From positions 93,241,910 through 93,305,909 of the forward strand of contig OY986436.1 in the NCBI GenBank assembly GCA_963920525.1: 64,000 nt of DNA, read 5' to 3'. The translations under genes were made by a program, and so were the position numbers. The first letter of the stretch is position 1. Each line of letters starts with the position of its first letter. The notes beneath the pieces are model-generated. The model worked only from the letters and a program-made list of their open reading frames with translations. It was not told the DNA's origin and made no database searches. Shown piece after piece: positions 22,014 through 33,454 of this stretch. The DNA comes from Dichetophora obliterata (taxonomy: Eukaryota; Arthropoda; Insecta; Diptera; Sciomyzidae).

Positions 22014-22269
22014 TATATTTGTGTCGATAAGCAATAATAGCTTAAGTCGATTTAAGATAGAACTGAGTTATTGATATAGTTGTGTTCCAGGTATATATCA
22101 TTATGAACACACAAAATCTAGAACTACTAGCATGACCTTAGCCAAAGATATGACGCAAAAACAAAAGGCCCTTTCATATAACTTATATGGCGATTGAAAA
22201 ATTTGAAGCAAGATTTCTGGAAACTTTGAAATAAGACTTAAGCTGTTATTGCTCATCACCACAGATATA
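22014..22269. mobile_element. 256-bp MITE, copy in unit 1
   Basis: TGTGTCGATAAGCAATAATA with AGCTTAAGTC at the left is mirrored by GACTTAAGCTGTTATTGC and CACAGATATA at the right. The copy in unit 2 (23705-23960) is the same length. Confidence 0.7.
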
Positions 22270-23487
22270 ACGTAAGATTACACTGTATAAAATTTTATGT
22301 ATGCAAAATTTTTGGAAGTATATATGAAAAATTTTTGTATTTTTAAAAAATAACGGCATGGCGCGGCATCAAAGAGGTAAAATTAAAATTATGCAATATA
22401 AGGCCAATATAAGGTAATTGTGGGGCATGCGATGGAAAAATTAATTAATTATTTAAAGGCGGCATTTCCACATATCATATCATATAGTGATCAGTTCGAA
22501 GTGCATATAATAGTGCAGTTTGGCCTTGGCAAATCACAATAAGCAACATAAGCACAATAAAAAAACATATTTGTTTTTTACTATTAGCCTGCCTTTTTAC
22601 ATTTTCGTCTGCTTATCTGTATTTCACATTATCCGTCTGTCGGTCTGTTTCCTTTTGACATTCCATCCACTACTTATTTATTTAATTTCGCAATACAAAT
22701 CCGAGCAAAAATATCCCATAATGCCTAGTAAGATTTCTACAAAAAGCGCTATAGCACTACTTTGTTTTCAGTGTTAGCTTTAAATTGCTCATGAATACAT
22801 ACTCAAGATGAGAAAGTATAGGTGTGCAAAGCTGCCCGACACTGCCCGACACTGCCCAGTAGTTCCAGTCTTGAAGAAATCTCAAATGAATCATGTACGA
22901 GTTTTCTTGATCCTTGACGGAACATGCTGATTTGGCCATACATTTCATTGACGAAAATTTTATATAAATGTTCCAATTTCGTGCAAGACGCAATGCAGAA
23001 ACGTCGGGATTTATCATGCACGAACCCAATATCGAAATATTGAGTAAGTTTCGTTAACGAAAAGTAGACAGCAATATAGAGAAAATTCGTCAAGGAATTA
23101 AAATCGAAAAGTGTAATAAAATTCTTGAAGGAATGCTTTACCAAAACGTTGAAGAAGTGAAAACGCTGTATTATTGCAGTTTAGCCTCTGAACGATTCGG
23201 CGAATTACAACAATCATGAATATCTTCAAGTTGTTGTAATAGAATGGAAAAAGTTAGGCGCTGACAACCGCTGCTTTGCATTATATTTTGTATGAATTTT
23301 TTTAAGTCCAGCAGCTCATGCAGAAACTTGCTTCAAGAAATCATCACGAAAAGTTCGTCAATGATGCCGCGAACTACTGGGTGCTTTACACACTTGAGAT
23401 AGTATTTGTGCAGTAAAATATGTATTCATCTCGCTTACAGAACGATCACGAGCTTGCGTGTTCCTTGAATATATTATATTATCAGAT

Positions 23488-23699
23488 ATGTTCTACATTC
23501 CACTTCCGAGTGGAAGTGAAAATAAATTATAATTGAATTCGATATTTGGTGTTATATATATAACTATTTTTGTTAATACATTTAATTATATTAATAATTA
23601 AATAAAATACAAAATGAAAAAAGTGATATGCAGAACACAATATATCGAATTCAATTATGATTTAATTTCACTTCCACTCGGAAGTGGAGTGCAGAACAT
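23488..23699. mobile_element. 212-bp MITE with double hairpin ends
   Basis: ATGTTCTACATTCCACTTCC at the left is matched by the complement at the right. Each end also contains a private palindrome CACTTCCGAGTGGAAGTG, and ATTGAATTCGATAT/ATATCGAATTCAAT pairs inward. It is absent from unit 1. Confidence 0.75.
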
Positions 23700-23704
23700 G
23701 CCTG

Positions 23705-23960
23705 TATATCTGTGTTGATAGGCAATAACAGCTTAAGTCGATTTAAGGCAGAACTGAGTTATTGATATAGCTGTGTTCGACGTATATATCATTATAAACA
23801 CACAAAATCTAAAACTTCTAGCATGACTTTAGCCAAAAACATGACGCAACAACATAATACCCTTTCATATAACTTATATGGCGATTGAAAACTTTGAAGC
23901 AAGATTTCTCGAAACTTTGAAATAAGATTTATGCTGTTATTGCTTATCGACATAGATATA
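23705..23960. mobile_element. 256-bp MITE, copy in unit 2
   Basis: Terminal repeats TATATCTGTGTTGATAGGC and CTTATCGACATAGATATA flank a body matching 22014-22269. Confidence 0.7.
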
Positions 23961-24167
23961 ATGTAAGATTACACTGTATAAAATTTTATGTATTCAAAAT
24001 TTTTGGAAGTATGTATTAGAAAAATTTTTTTAGAAAATTACGGCATGGCGCATTGCATGGTTTGTCATAAAGAGGTAAAATTTAAAAAATAATGCATTAC
24101 AAGGCGTTACATTAATTTGCATAGCTAATTTAAGGTAATTGTATGGCATACGATGGAGAAATCAATT

Positions 24168-24428
24168 GAAGAGCTTACTGCAAGAACATGATAAGCCACA
24201 TAAAAAATATTTTGAAAAAATCGGCTCTAAAAATTTGAAAAAATGTGTTTTTATGTAAAGAAATGAAATTGAACACGGAAACTTTTACAAATTGGTTATA
24301 AAATTAATAAGAAATAGTTAGTTAAAATCTTTTCAGGGTTTGTTGGCAATGCATTGAGTAATGTATTTAGAGTAAAAAATTGATTTTTTAGATCATGTGG
24401 CTTATCACGCTATTGTAATAAGCTTTTC
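24168..24428. mobile_element. 261-bp MITE, TSD AATT, present only in unit 2
   Basis: GAAGAGCTTACTGCAAGAAC and on to GATAAGCCACAT pairs with ATGTGGCTTATC...AAGCTTTTC. AATT flanks the element at 24164-24167 and 24429-24432. Unit 1 has an uninterrupted AATTAATT stretch at the matching place (about 22440-22453), an apparent empty site. Confidence 0.78.
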
Positions 24429-24828
24429 AATTATTGATTTAAAAGCAGCATGTCCACATATATCACATATAAAATGAAAGCATCTTACGTTGTCAGTTTG
24501 GCCTTGACGAAGCACAATAAGCAGCATAAGCACAATAAAACACATATTTGTTTTTACTATTAGCCTGCCTTTTTACCTTTCCGACTGCTTATCTGTATTT
24601 CACATTATCCGTCTGTAGGTCTGTTTCCTTTTGATATTCCGTCCACTACTTATTTATTTAATTTTGCAATATAAAACCGAGAAAAAAAAATCACATAATG
24701 CCTAATAAGATTTCTGTAAAAAGCTCTTTGGCACTACTTTTTTTTCAGTGTGAGCTTTAAAGCGCTCAATAATACATACTCAAGATGAGAAAGTATAGGT
24801 GTGCAAAGCTGCCCGACCAGGGTTGATA

Positions 24829-25053
24829 TTTTCGGTAAAATTGTACTTTTTTGGTACAGTATTATATTTTTCCTACTGCCAAAGTGTTTTCGGTACATTT
24901 TATTTCACTCTATAATAAACACAGAATTTAGAACTCTAAGTAAGCAAACAATTTAATTAAAAAAAATGTATATAGTTCTGAATTTTGGTACTCTGTAAAG
25001 TACTTAAAAAATGATTTTAAAGAGTCGATTTTTTCCAATTTATATAAAAATGC
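24829..25053. other. AT-rich stretch, no gene seen
   Basis: Contains several TGGTAC/GTAC words (TTCGGTA, TTTTGGTAC) but no structure I can name. Confidence 0.4.
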
Positions 25054-25857
25054 TTAACCCTTTATAAGGCAGAGAGAATATTTTTCCCACCAACATTAGT
25101 AGTTCATTTCAAGTATACAATAAAAATAGCAAAGTCTCACAGCATTTTTGCTCTACTGCAATGCTTAAAGTATTGGATGATATAAGGTCCCCTTATGATG
25201 ATGGTCAACTAATTCTGTCGTGTTTGCTTGATTTCTCTAAGGCATTATAGTGTCACTGTAAGTCATGAACTCTTATGTCAAAAATTGAAATACCTCTTTG
25301 GTTCTGCGACAACGCTACTCGTCTCCTAAGTAGTTATTTGACAGATAGAAAACAAAATTTAAAGGTTGGCACTAATTTTTCTAATTACGGAGCTATTTAC
25401 TGCGGTGTACCCTAGTGATCGGTTCTTGGCCCGATCGAATTTGGAATTCATTACATAGTCAATTAAAATCTATTCAGTTGAAAATGCTTTTCAAACATTC
25501 AATACTAAGGCATTTTTCATCGCCTAATTTCTAATAAAAGGTCAGTTTTCTTCTATCTCTTTCTTACGCTCTATCTCAATATCTTTTACTTCATCTTACT
25601 TTTTACATTCTTTTTTCCTTTCTCTTTTTCTTAATATTTAATTCCATCAAATTTGTTAATCATATTTAATTTCCATTCTAAATCAAATATTGTAATCAAA
25701 ACTCTTTGTCATTGATCTTTGTACTTTAAAATAACTAAGTTCTTAGTGTACTCATACAATAAAGGCATAAATTATAAAAAAAAAATTATAAATTATAAAA
25801 TTATATTTCACCAAAAATTTTGGTGGTAAAATATCATCTCAGCCTTATAATGGATAA
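25054..25857. mobile_element. MITE with TTATAAGGC ends enclosing a retrotransposon piece
   Basis: TTAACCCTTTATAAGGCAGA with ATATTTTTCCCACCAA at the left faces TTGGTGGTAAAATATCATCT with CAGCCTTATAATGGATAA at the right. The interior from about 25095 to 25795 is a separate non-LTR fragment. Confidence 0.6.
25095..25795 (+). pseudogene. Deleted non-LTR reverse-transcriptase fragment
   Basis: Blocks CSTAMLKVLDDIRSPYDDGQ and LSCLLDFSKA (about 25151-25247), then RLLSSYLTDRKQNLKVGT, then GVP at 25408 before a stop. After a large deletion the C-terminal phrase WNSLHSQLKSIQLKMLF follows (about 25441-25491). It ends in an A/T-rich tail with AATAAA (25759). It belongs to the same general Jockey/CR1 group as the longer elements here but is clearly diverged from them. 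The YADD box is missing. Confidence 0.75.
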
Positions 25858-26095
25858 AAAAATTTTTTCAATTTCTCTTTCGACAGCAAATGTTAAAAGA
25901 ATATTTTATTTTCTAAGTTTAATAAAAACTAATTACAGAAACAGACTGCAGATTGCAACAATTTATTTAATTTAATTTAAGCAAACTATTTTTTAAAATC
26001 TAGTGAACTAAATGCCACTATCTATATATCAAATGAAAAATTTCTAAAATTTTGACTGAAAGTGAAGAACTGCTTGACTGAAAAATTTTCCCATT

Positions 26096-26264
26096 AATTT
26101 CTTTCGTTGCCTTAACATAGAAAGGCCCTGAATAACATTAAAAAATTTTTTCGGCTGGATTGTGTCAGATTTCGGATGATGGGTGGATGAACTAAAGGTA
26201 TCTGCGAAGAACCTTATTTAAAAAATTTGAGTTGCCTTTCTATATTAAGGTAACGAAAGAAATT
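26096..26264. mobile_element. 169-bp MITE
   Basis: AATTTCTTTCGTTGCCTTAA with CATAGAAAGGC is mirrored by GCCTTTCTATATTAAGG and TAACGAAAGAAATT. Noncoding. No clear duplication. Confidence 0.68.
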
Positions 26265-26663
26265 CGCACGTTTATAGAAATTTTCGTTTTTTATATATAT
26301 AAATACCTCTAAACTTTATGTTTATATGATTTTTTTATAGAATTTATTGATTTCATTATATGAATATTATAAGACCTCTTGTCTTCCTTTTAGGACTTTT
26401 TGTCTTAAATTATTTATTTAAAAAATTTTATTTATTTTAATAAAAAAGAACTATCTTCGATTGGGTCGAAGCCTAGAAACCTCCACAGTATATTCGTAGT
26501 TATTCATGTTTTTAAAGTTTGATGACTTCACTTCGTATCAGTCGTGGTGTTATTCAAATTTTGCGAAAACTCAAATGCAGAACACGTTTAAGATATGAAA
26601 GATTATGTGTTAAATATGCTGTTAATACACCCATTTTTGTGGAATTTATAAAAGTTATGCTAC
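26265..26663. other. AT-rich stretch, no gene seen
   Basis: Only a 79-codon chance ORF. It borders the 3' end of the minus-strand retrotransposon. Confidence 0.4.
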
Positions 26664-27136
26664 TTCAATTTCAATTTCAATTTTATTTAATTAATTTGTT
26701 AGCATATAAGAACATAGGTCTTTTGCATGCCTCTACTATAACAGTAAATAACAACTAAAAAATATCATTGAGCAATGAATATAAAGTAATTTAGTAACTT
26801 AAATTTAATATAAAAAATTTATATAGTTTAAATAGAGTTTAATATAATTTAAATAAAAAATCAATTTCAATTTAAATTTATATAATATTCAACAATTTTC
26901 ATCCTTTTTTGATAATATAAAGAAAAAACATAAACTGAAAAGCAAGAATGAAGTAGTTAAATGAAGGAAAGAAAAGAGAGAAAAGATAGAAAATAGCTAT
27001 GAAAAGTGTTCGAAAATTAAATGCTTAAAGGCCTTTTGGTTGGAAATAATTTTAACATGGTTTGGCAGTGAATTCCACAATCTGATAGCGCTGACGAAAA
27101 ACAGCCTACTAGACCTTTTGTAATAAAAGCGAGGTA

Positions 27137-28644
27137 TCAAGAGGTTGAGGTTTCTGTTGACCTACAGAACTGAAGTTTCTCAAAAAGATAAAGTGGACGA
27201 CGTGAGTAGATGATTTTGTGCAAAAAGATACAATTTCTTGCTTCAAGATAGCTAACAAGGCTACGTCCAAGTAATTTTGCGCAGAAGGAAGAGATATGGT
27301 CAAACTTCTTTAAACCATAGACATAACGAGCCGCATTATTGAGAGCAACTAATAACTTGTGTAACGATCTCGAGTCGAGTTTGCTATAAACAACTTCAGA
27401 ATAAGTTATAATTGGCATCAGTAGCTGCAAAACCAGTTTTCGTCTCATCTCAACGGGTACAAACGATGCCGTCATTCAAGGTTCCTTAAAACAAAGTATA
27501 TTTTGCTCACACAAGAATTGATGTGATCCTCACAGGACAACGAGGAGTTCAATTGAAAACCAAGATTTGATACCTTGCTTACGATTTTTAATTCAGTGTT
27601 ATTAAGGAATATCAAAGGGAATTCAATATTTATGAATGGAGTGCTAGATATCGGTAAAACATATGATTTTAAGGGATTTAGCTTGAGTTTATTTGTTCTG
27701 GCCCATTCTGTTACAATGTTCAAGACTTCATTCATCCTAACACATAAATCTTCAACGAGGCCAGTAGGCCTAGACAAATACAATTGAAGGTCATCAGTTG
27801 AAGATGACATCAGTTAAGTCATCACTTAAATAGTTACCTAATAAGCGTACAGAAGTATCAGAAAACCCGAAATTAAACTTCAGTTTCCAGCACAATATGG
27901 AGTGGTTGACAGTATCAAATGCTTTTGAGAAGTCCAAAAGGCAAAGCAAGGTCAGATGCTTATTATCAAAGGGTACTCTAATATCATCTAAAATTTTAAC
28001 TATGGCTGTGGAGCAGCTGTGCCCAGGATGAAAACCAGACTGAAATTTTGACATAAGACCATTTTATGTCATTTTATGTCATTTATGTAGTCAGAAATCT
28101 GTTCAGCCATAATAGACTCACAGATCTTTGATACAGACGACAGTAAACTTATTGGTCTGAAGTCACATGGCTCAATCGCATTGGATTTTTTTGCTATTGG
28201 GATAATTGTTGCCACTTTCCAGATCGCAGGAAAGCAAGAGGTAGTAAAGATATGGTTTAATATATGCACAAGATGGCTAAGGACGAATGGCAATATCAAT
28301 TTTAGAAACCTCATAGAGATACCATCCTCGCCTGAGGCATTCGATTTTAATTTCCTGACACAACGTACTATATCCAGTTCACTTACAGTTACAAATTCAA
28401 ACTCCATGGGAAAAACAGAATCAGATCTAAAATTATCAATTGATGGAGTAGGTTCACCAGATATCAAATTTGCAGTGAAGTTATTATTCAGATAATTGGG
28501 ATAAATTTGACAAGCATCATTTCTTTTGTTACAGATGCCTATACTTTTCAAGTTACTCCACAAGCGTTTTGAGGGTAATGTGGGACTTAACTTTGACCGA
28601 TAAAATTTCTTTTTTGACAGTCTGGTTGCTAATGACCATAGCAA
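27137..28644 (-). pseudogene. Reverse transcriptase of family B, catalytic box deleted
   Basis: Blocks on the sense strand: ASGEDGISMRFLKLILP, FRPISLLSSVSKICESIM (about 28100-28160), QSGFHPGHSCSTAIVKI, then LLCLLDFSKAFDTVNHSIL (about 27900). Where the related copy has SGVPQGS and YADD, this copy jumps from GNYLSD to DDLQLYLSRPTGLVEDL near 27810, a deletion of roughly 45-50 codons that takes out most of the catalytic region. The thumb and connection follow, with IMPIITYSEVVYSKLDS and AARYVYGLKKFDHISSFC. The polymerase cannot work. Confidence 0.85.
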
Positions 28645-28738
28645 TCATTGCACCATAGTCAATAGACTTGAAATTACGAAACGAAAAGTATGTATCAGTA
28701 GCGGCAGGTGAGAGATTTATGTCAAACGTGCAGAATAT

Positions 28739-29473
28739 TCAATCATGATCTGATATAAAGGATAGCTGATCGAAGAGCAAAACAGAAGAAACATCAGACA
28801 CTACAAATACATCTAATAAGCTGGGGCAAGCGTTGTTTGCAAACCTAGTTGGCATAGTTGTATTTACTATATTGAGTCCAACTTCGGCCAAGCTGTCAAA
28901 AAATTGTTTACAGTGATTGTCTTTGGATAATATATTCAAATAAAAATCACCACATAACACTAAGTGTTGAAATTCTATAGCATTCTTGGATAACTCACTA
29001 AATAAGGGATCTAAACAACAACTACGGTTGGGGTTATAGACGCAAGAAAGGAAAATTTTAGTTATGTTGTCATGGATTTCGAAATTTAAATAATCAACAT
29101 CTGAGCCGTTAGATTTGCCGAGAACATTTACATTTAAATGTTGCTTACAATATATTGCTACCCCACCACCTTTTTTATTGCATCGATCATTCCGAAACAG
29201 CTTGTAATTGTTAAGATTTACAAAAGAGTCATTTACATCGCTATGAAGCCAAGTCTCTGAAACACAAATAACATCTACCGACGAATTTTCAAAGACATAT
29301 TTAACAAAATCTACCTTAAACGGATTTAAGCTCCTTGCGTTAAAATGAACAACCTTCAGTCCTGAACGCTGTTGGCATAAAACCTCAATCATCGTTTTCT
29401 GATTTTCGTCAGCACTGAAAATAGTGTTAACTATGCCTGTTATAGATAGGTAAACTGATGACACAATAAGCAT
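28739..29473 (-). pseudogene. Endonuclease domain of family B ORF2
   Basis: APE-type target nickase. The sense strand encodes VVHFNARSL (N motif), then VICVSETWLH (E motif), KKGGGVAIYCK, YNPN, HLVLCGDFYLN (D motif; the usual DFN is DFY), and ends at SFISDHD followed by a stop (28739). The active-site histidine of SDH is still there. Similar to 50269-50966 on the other strand. The open frame begins at 29473, but the functional start is probably near 29390. The stop after SDHD separates it from the reverse transcriptase. Confidence 0.85.
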
Positions 29474-29612
29474 TTATTTTAGAAGAAGAAAAATTAAAGT
29501 AGAAAAAAATACATGAAGATACAGGGCTAATAAATAAAACAGAGATCTGAAAGTATAAGATTAAAAAAAAAAATATTGATAAAAAGGATGATATATAAAA
29601 AGTGGCATTAGT

Positions 29613-30551
29613 CAAAATCTTCTCCATCGACGACATCGCATGAGAATTCCAGCTAATTTTATTTGTAGCGCCTTTTCTTTGCAATCTGATGTAAACAGAG
29701 CCGCGTAGCGTAAAAGCATTGAAGATTTTTTTGTTGCGCTTAAGGGCGATCGCAGCTTGCAAAATTTTTCTATCGCTTGGATTGAGGCCCTCATGAATGT
29801 AAACATTATTATCTGAATCGAGGCCTGCATTGCGCAAGTTGATAGCATTTTTGGCGCGCCTGCGATAGTCACCGAAAGCTTTCAAAGCACGGTTTCTATC
29901 GAAAGGTGTATAGAACTTTACAATAACCATAGGGCTTTGGTTAATTGATTTCGGTTTAACTCGAAAAATGTCTTTAATTTGGGGGGATAAGAAATCAATC
30001 GATCTACAGATTTGATTGAAGGTACTCTTTAGGTTTTCACTAAGAGAGAGGGGCACTCCAAACAAAACCGCGTCGGCAGAGTAATCGATAGCTGTGTTGT
30101 TGTTGCTGGTGCTATTAGTCTTTAAGAGTTGAGCAAGCTCGTCACATCGAGAAGAGAGAGTGCTAACTTTTTCTTCGAGTGCGTATATTTTACTGTCGTA
30201 CTCTACAAATTTAGCACTAATTGAAGCAATATCCGTCTCCAACTTTCTGAAGCTGCTGGAAAAGTTAGACGTTGCGGAATTAATAAGGTTATCAGTATGC
30301 TGTCTGAAGCGTTCTTCAAGAAGTCTCAATTCCTCTCTGGCATTAGTACTGAGACGCTCTTCCAAGGCACTGAGTTGATTGCCAAGTGTAGCTGCGTTGC
30401 TGTTCATTAATTTCGGTGTGCCGTCATTTTTGTTTGAACTTCGGGGAGCAAGCAAAGAGTATAAATGAGTACTACTACTCATTTATACTCTTTGGAGCAA
30501 GTTGCTCACGCTGTTGTCGAGTCAGCATAGGAGCGGGCGTCATTTCAACAG
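29613..30551 (-). pseudogene. ORF1 of family B retrotransposon
   Basis: Nucleic-acid-binding protein of the element. A heptad-like region rich in Leu, Glu and Ser runs through the first 150 residues (LEERLSTNAREELRLLEER and ALEEKVSTL), then an FP-like domain with VIVKFYTPFDRNRALKAFG and VYIHEGLNPSDRKILQAA. The natural start is probably the ATG near 30551, because the frame from there reaches the hairpin at 30453-30494 and meets a stop inside it. The downstream frame continues from within the hairpin. The C-terminal end near 29613 also needs a frame change. So the gene is broken but nearly complete. Confidence 0.82.
30453..30494. mobile_element. 41-42 bp hairpin insertion, minimal transposon-end pair
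   Basis: Two 19-bp arms CAAAGAGTATAAATGAGTA (30453-30471) and their exact complement (30476-30494) are separated by 4 bp. GGAGCAAG flanks it at 30445-30452 and 30494-30501, an 8-bp duplication that shares one base with the hairpin, or 7 bp (GAGCAAG) if the arms are taken as symmetrical. It interrupts ORF1 and introduces a stop on the sense strand. The arms are identical to the outer ends of the giant palindrome at 43934-49683. Confidence 0.85.
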
Positions 30552-30580
30552 TCAGCAAGACAGTGCTTTAGTTGAGCGCA

Positions 30581-31129
30581 GAATGTAGAGCGATACACTA
30601 ATAGTTTATGTCTTTTCTTATTTTTCTGGTTTTTCGACTTTTTTAGTTGTTTATTGTTTGGTTTCTAATGATACCGATAGCAATCTTGAGTTATATTTGC
30701 TTTTTTTTTCTTTTTTTTTCTTTTGTTTATATAAATTAAGCACAGTTTTATTTAATATAGGTAATAAATAATACACTGCTTTTATATCATAAATTTTTCA
30801 TTTATACTTGTTCGCGGATATTTTCATATTTTCATATTTTTCTTTTTTTTCGACTTTTTTAGTTGTTTATTGTTTGGTTTATATTGCTTTATATCACAAA
30901 TCTTTCATATGATTTTATGCGCGGATATTTTAAAAACTTTAACTTATTTTTTTTTATTTTATTTAAAGTTTTCTGGACTGCAAAAAATAAACGTCCGTTC
31001 TCTTCAAACACCGCAACATGAATGATTCGATTTTCGATTTTGCCAAATTCCAAACTCAAAGTGAAGTTTTATATTCTTAGCATATGTTGAAAATTTTAAT
31101 TTATTAAATTAATTTTTGCGGAATTTTTA
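30581..31129. other. AT-rich stretch with a duplicated phrase
   Basis: TTTCGACTTTTTTAGTTGTT occurs at about 30634-30653 and again at 30848-30867, with similar flanks (TTATATCA...TTTCATAT...GCGGATATTTT). A small direct duplication. No gene. Confidence 0.5.
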
Positions 31130-32275
31130 GAGACTTAACCGTTTTCATATGGTTACTTTGCTTAGGAGGTAGCCTTGGTTTCTATACTATTTTGCCAAAA
31201 TTGAAATATTTGGTGAATATTTGAGACCAAAGTTCATACGCAAAATTTCAATTGATTAAATTATTAGTTTTTGTGGCATTTTTTAAAGTCACTTTGTATG
31301 GGAGGTTGATGCGTTGTTTTTTTGATAAATTTCAATTATATTCTGAATTTTTGGCGGCCAAAGTTTATGGGCAAATTTTTAGTCATGACAGTAAATTGTG
31401 TCATTTTTAGATATTTTAAAGATTTGATAAAGTAACGTTGTATGGGAGGTAGACGTTGTTTTTATCCGATTTGAAATATATGGTGAATATTTTACTTCAA
31501 AGCTTGTGTGCACAATACCAAGTATCTTCAAAAATTTTTGTGGCGTTTTTAGAAATTTTATTGTTTGAAAAAGAAGGCGTGGTTTTCATCCGATTTTGCT
31601 TATTCTTGAACTTTATCTTTGTTTTTTAATAAAAGTAAATATCGATGATTCCATATCAATTCGACTAATTTTGAGCAAAATCTGACTTTTGTGTTCCCGA
31701 TTTTTTTGAAACTATGCAGGTAGTAGTGCCTATAAAAATAACTTAAATTTTGTTTTTGTTTTTTGCGAAATTTTTTTTTAAAAGCAATACACTGAAAATA
31801 TTAAAAAAAAATATAAAAAAATACAATTGGTGCATTTATTCAAATAGATGTAGTTTTGAAACCGTAAGTTGTACAGAAAAAAAGAATGCTTATATTTCAA
31901 AGAATTTGAATTTGTCTTCTTAGTAGTATATATTTTTTTGCAGTTTATTTATGGAAAATTCCTTTTTATTTTGACCTGAAATTTTTAGTCACATTTTTCA
32001 TAGTCTTCTCAACAAATTTTTTTATAGTGTAGTATTTAATTAAGGCATCAATTGTAGGCATACAAAAAATGGAATTTTCGGTATAAAAGAAAGAAATCTT
32101 TTGTAGGCATTTTTTTAAAAATTCGTTAAAAATAGCAGTCTTTGGAATCTTTGGAGTCTTTGGAGTGTTGACAGACAATCGGAAAGACTGACCTAACGAA
32201 ATCGGCTCAGGTGATGCTGATCAAGACTATATATACTTTTCTATACTTGCCACGCCTCCTTATAGAGAAACAAGC
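31130..32275. repeat. Dispersed repeat with 'gatgctgatcaaga' tail, copy 2
   Basis: The phrase TTTGTATGGGAGGT or a variant occurs near 31162, 31291 and 31438. The end has GGTGATGCTGATCAAGACTA and CCACGCCTCCTTATAG, as at 3280-3345. Noncoding and diverged. Confidence 0.5.
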
Positions 32276-32670
32276 AGTATGCGTAGAGTAAACAACATTT
32301 ATTCCATACGTTTTATTTTTCATTTAGTACAATATTTTCTAAATTTGTATACCAAAATGAAAAAGTCATTCATCAAACCTGTGCCCGACACTGCTTTAGA
32401 ACAACAAAACTCACAGGAGTGCAAAAGAGAATATGGTATCATTTAAAAGAGAACAGAAAATGTTGCAGCCACGGTTTAAGCCCACGAAAATAACGTTTTT
32501 TTAAAATTGCTGTAGCTCAGTCGTTATTCAATTTATCAACTTTGGGTTTTTTTAAGGTGAAAGCAGACGTAATTTTCTAACTTTTTCGTATGTTTTTAAG
32601 CTTCGAGTTTTTTTATTCCCCCTCCCAGAATGAAAAAAATGGTTACGTAAAAATGAGAAGGCAAACGGAA
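32276..32670. other. No gene seen
   Basis: Contains TGTGCCCGACACTGC (32382-32396), the same word found at the junction of the tandem duplication at 22833-22856. Otherwise AT-rich. Confidence 0.4.
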
Positions 32671-32985
32671 TGTCGTTTTTCTTGAGAACCAGATTTCGTA
32701 TCGAAATTCTGTGGACGGCATGCTGTTGGTAATCACGCCAGGCAGGTCCTTAACTAAGATATTTCCAAAATATAAAAAAAATTAAAAAATAGAGCGATTT
32801 AAAAAAAAAAATTCAAAAATTATGTTTTTTGTGGCTTTTGCCCCACCTTCTCCAGTAGTAGAGTTAGCCGAATTATCCTAGTTTTTGATCTGCCTGACGT
32901 GATTACCTACAAAACGCCGCCCGCCGCATCTTCATCCGACTTCTGGTTCTCGAGAAAAACGACACCCCGACTCGTTTGAAAAAAG
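32671..32985. mobile_element. Inverted-repeat element (MITE-like)
   Basis: GTCGTTTTTCTTGAGAACCA (32692-32711) pairs with TGGTTCTCGAGAAAAACGAC (32943-32962). GGTAATCACGCCAGGCAG pairs with CTGCCTGACGTGATTACC. The arms are about 90 bp and more GC-rich than their surroundings. Outer edges not fixed. Confidence 0.58.
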
Positions 32986-33454
32986 TGATTTCGAGAAAAA
33001 AGCATGCACTTCGGAGCGAGTGAATATAGTGTTTTTCAACCGCAGGTCATTCCTTAATTTCATCTCGCAGCTTATTTTATGCAATCACTTCTCTCTGTTA
33101 CGGTACTCTGTCTAAAAGCGCTGTCTAACGGTACTGTTGATAGCTATGCCTTCGTTCTATTTCCATAATTGCTTTGTGTTAGCTTTTTAGTTTGATCCTG
33201 TTGCATGAAGTATCTTCTTCTATGATTTTCTTTAAAAATGGCAATTTAACACGGCAGCTCGCATAAAAAATAGCTCAATAGGTTACTATCAATGCCTACA
33301 TAGAGCGCTTCGTCTATGAGAATCGATAAGGGCAGATAAGCACCAAACAAAATTTTTAATGCAACCCACGAGCGACATATTATTGTACGGAAAATAAAGT
33401 CTAACCATGGCAGAAGGATAGAGGTAGCTGCAGCGCTGACTGTGCTCTCTTTCC

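Larger units (their letters stand above)
20140..22852. repeat. Tandem duplication unit 1
   Basis: Four blocks occur in the same order in unit 2: A 20140-20400, B 20940-21115, C 21985-22320, D 22490-22850. Unit 1 also carries unshared DNA between A and B, and an 824-bp MITE between B and C. Blocks A and B contain phrases such as CATTTCATTGACGAAAAT and AAATATGTATTCATCTC. No protein is recognised, so the unit is noncoding repeat. Confidence 0.65.
22853..24828. repeat. Tandem duplication unit 2
   Basis: Blocks A 22853-23160, B 23315-23455, C 23456-24010 and D 24433-24828 match unit 1 with many base changes. Unit 2 lacks the 21127-21950 MITE. It instead has a 212-bp MITE (23488-23699) and a 261-bp MITE (24168-24428). 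The junction with unit 1 is the short GCCCGACACT repeat at 22833-22856. Confidence 0.65.
26664..30580 (-). mobile_element. Jockey/CR1-like non-LTR retrotransposon (family B)
   Basis: Minus-strand element with ORF1 (coiled coil plus FP-like domain), endonuclease and reverse transcriptase. The 3' end is placed near 26664 because a phrase shared with the related copy (GGCATGCAAAAG, TTCTTATATGC) lies at 26696-26740 and is followed by a TTGAAA-type simple tail. The 5' end is near 30580, where the sense strand reads ACATTCTGCGC, a Jockey-like start. It has internal deletions and a 41-bp hairpin insertion. Confidence 0.85.
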
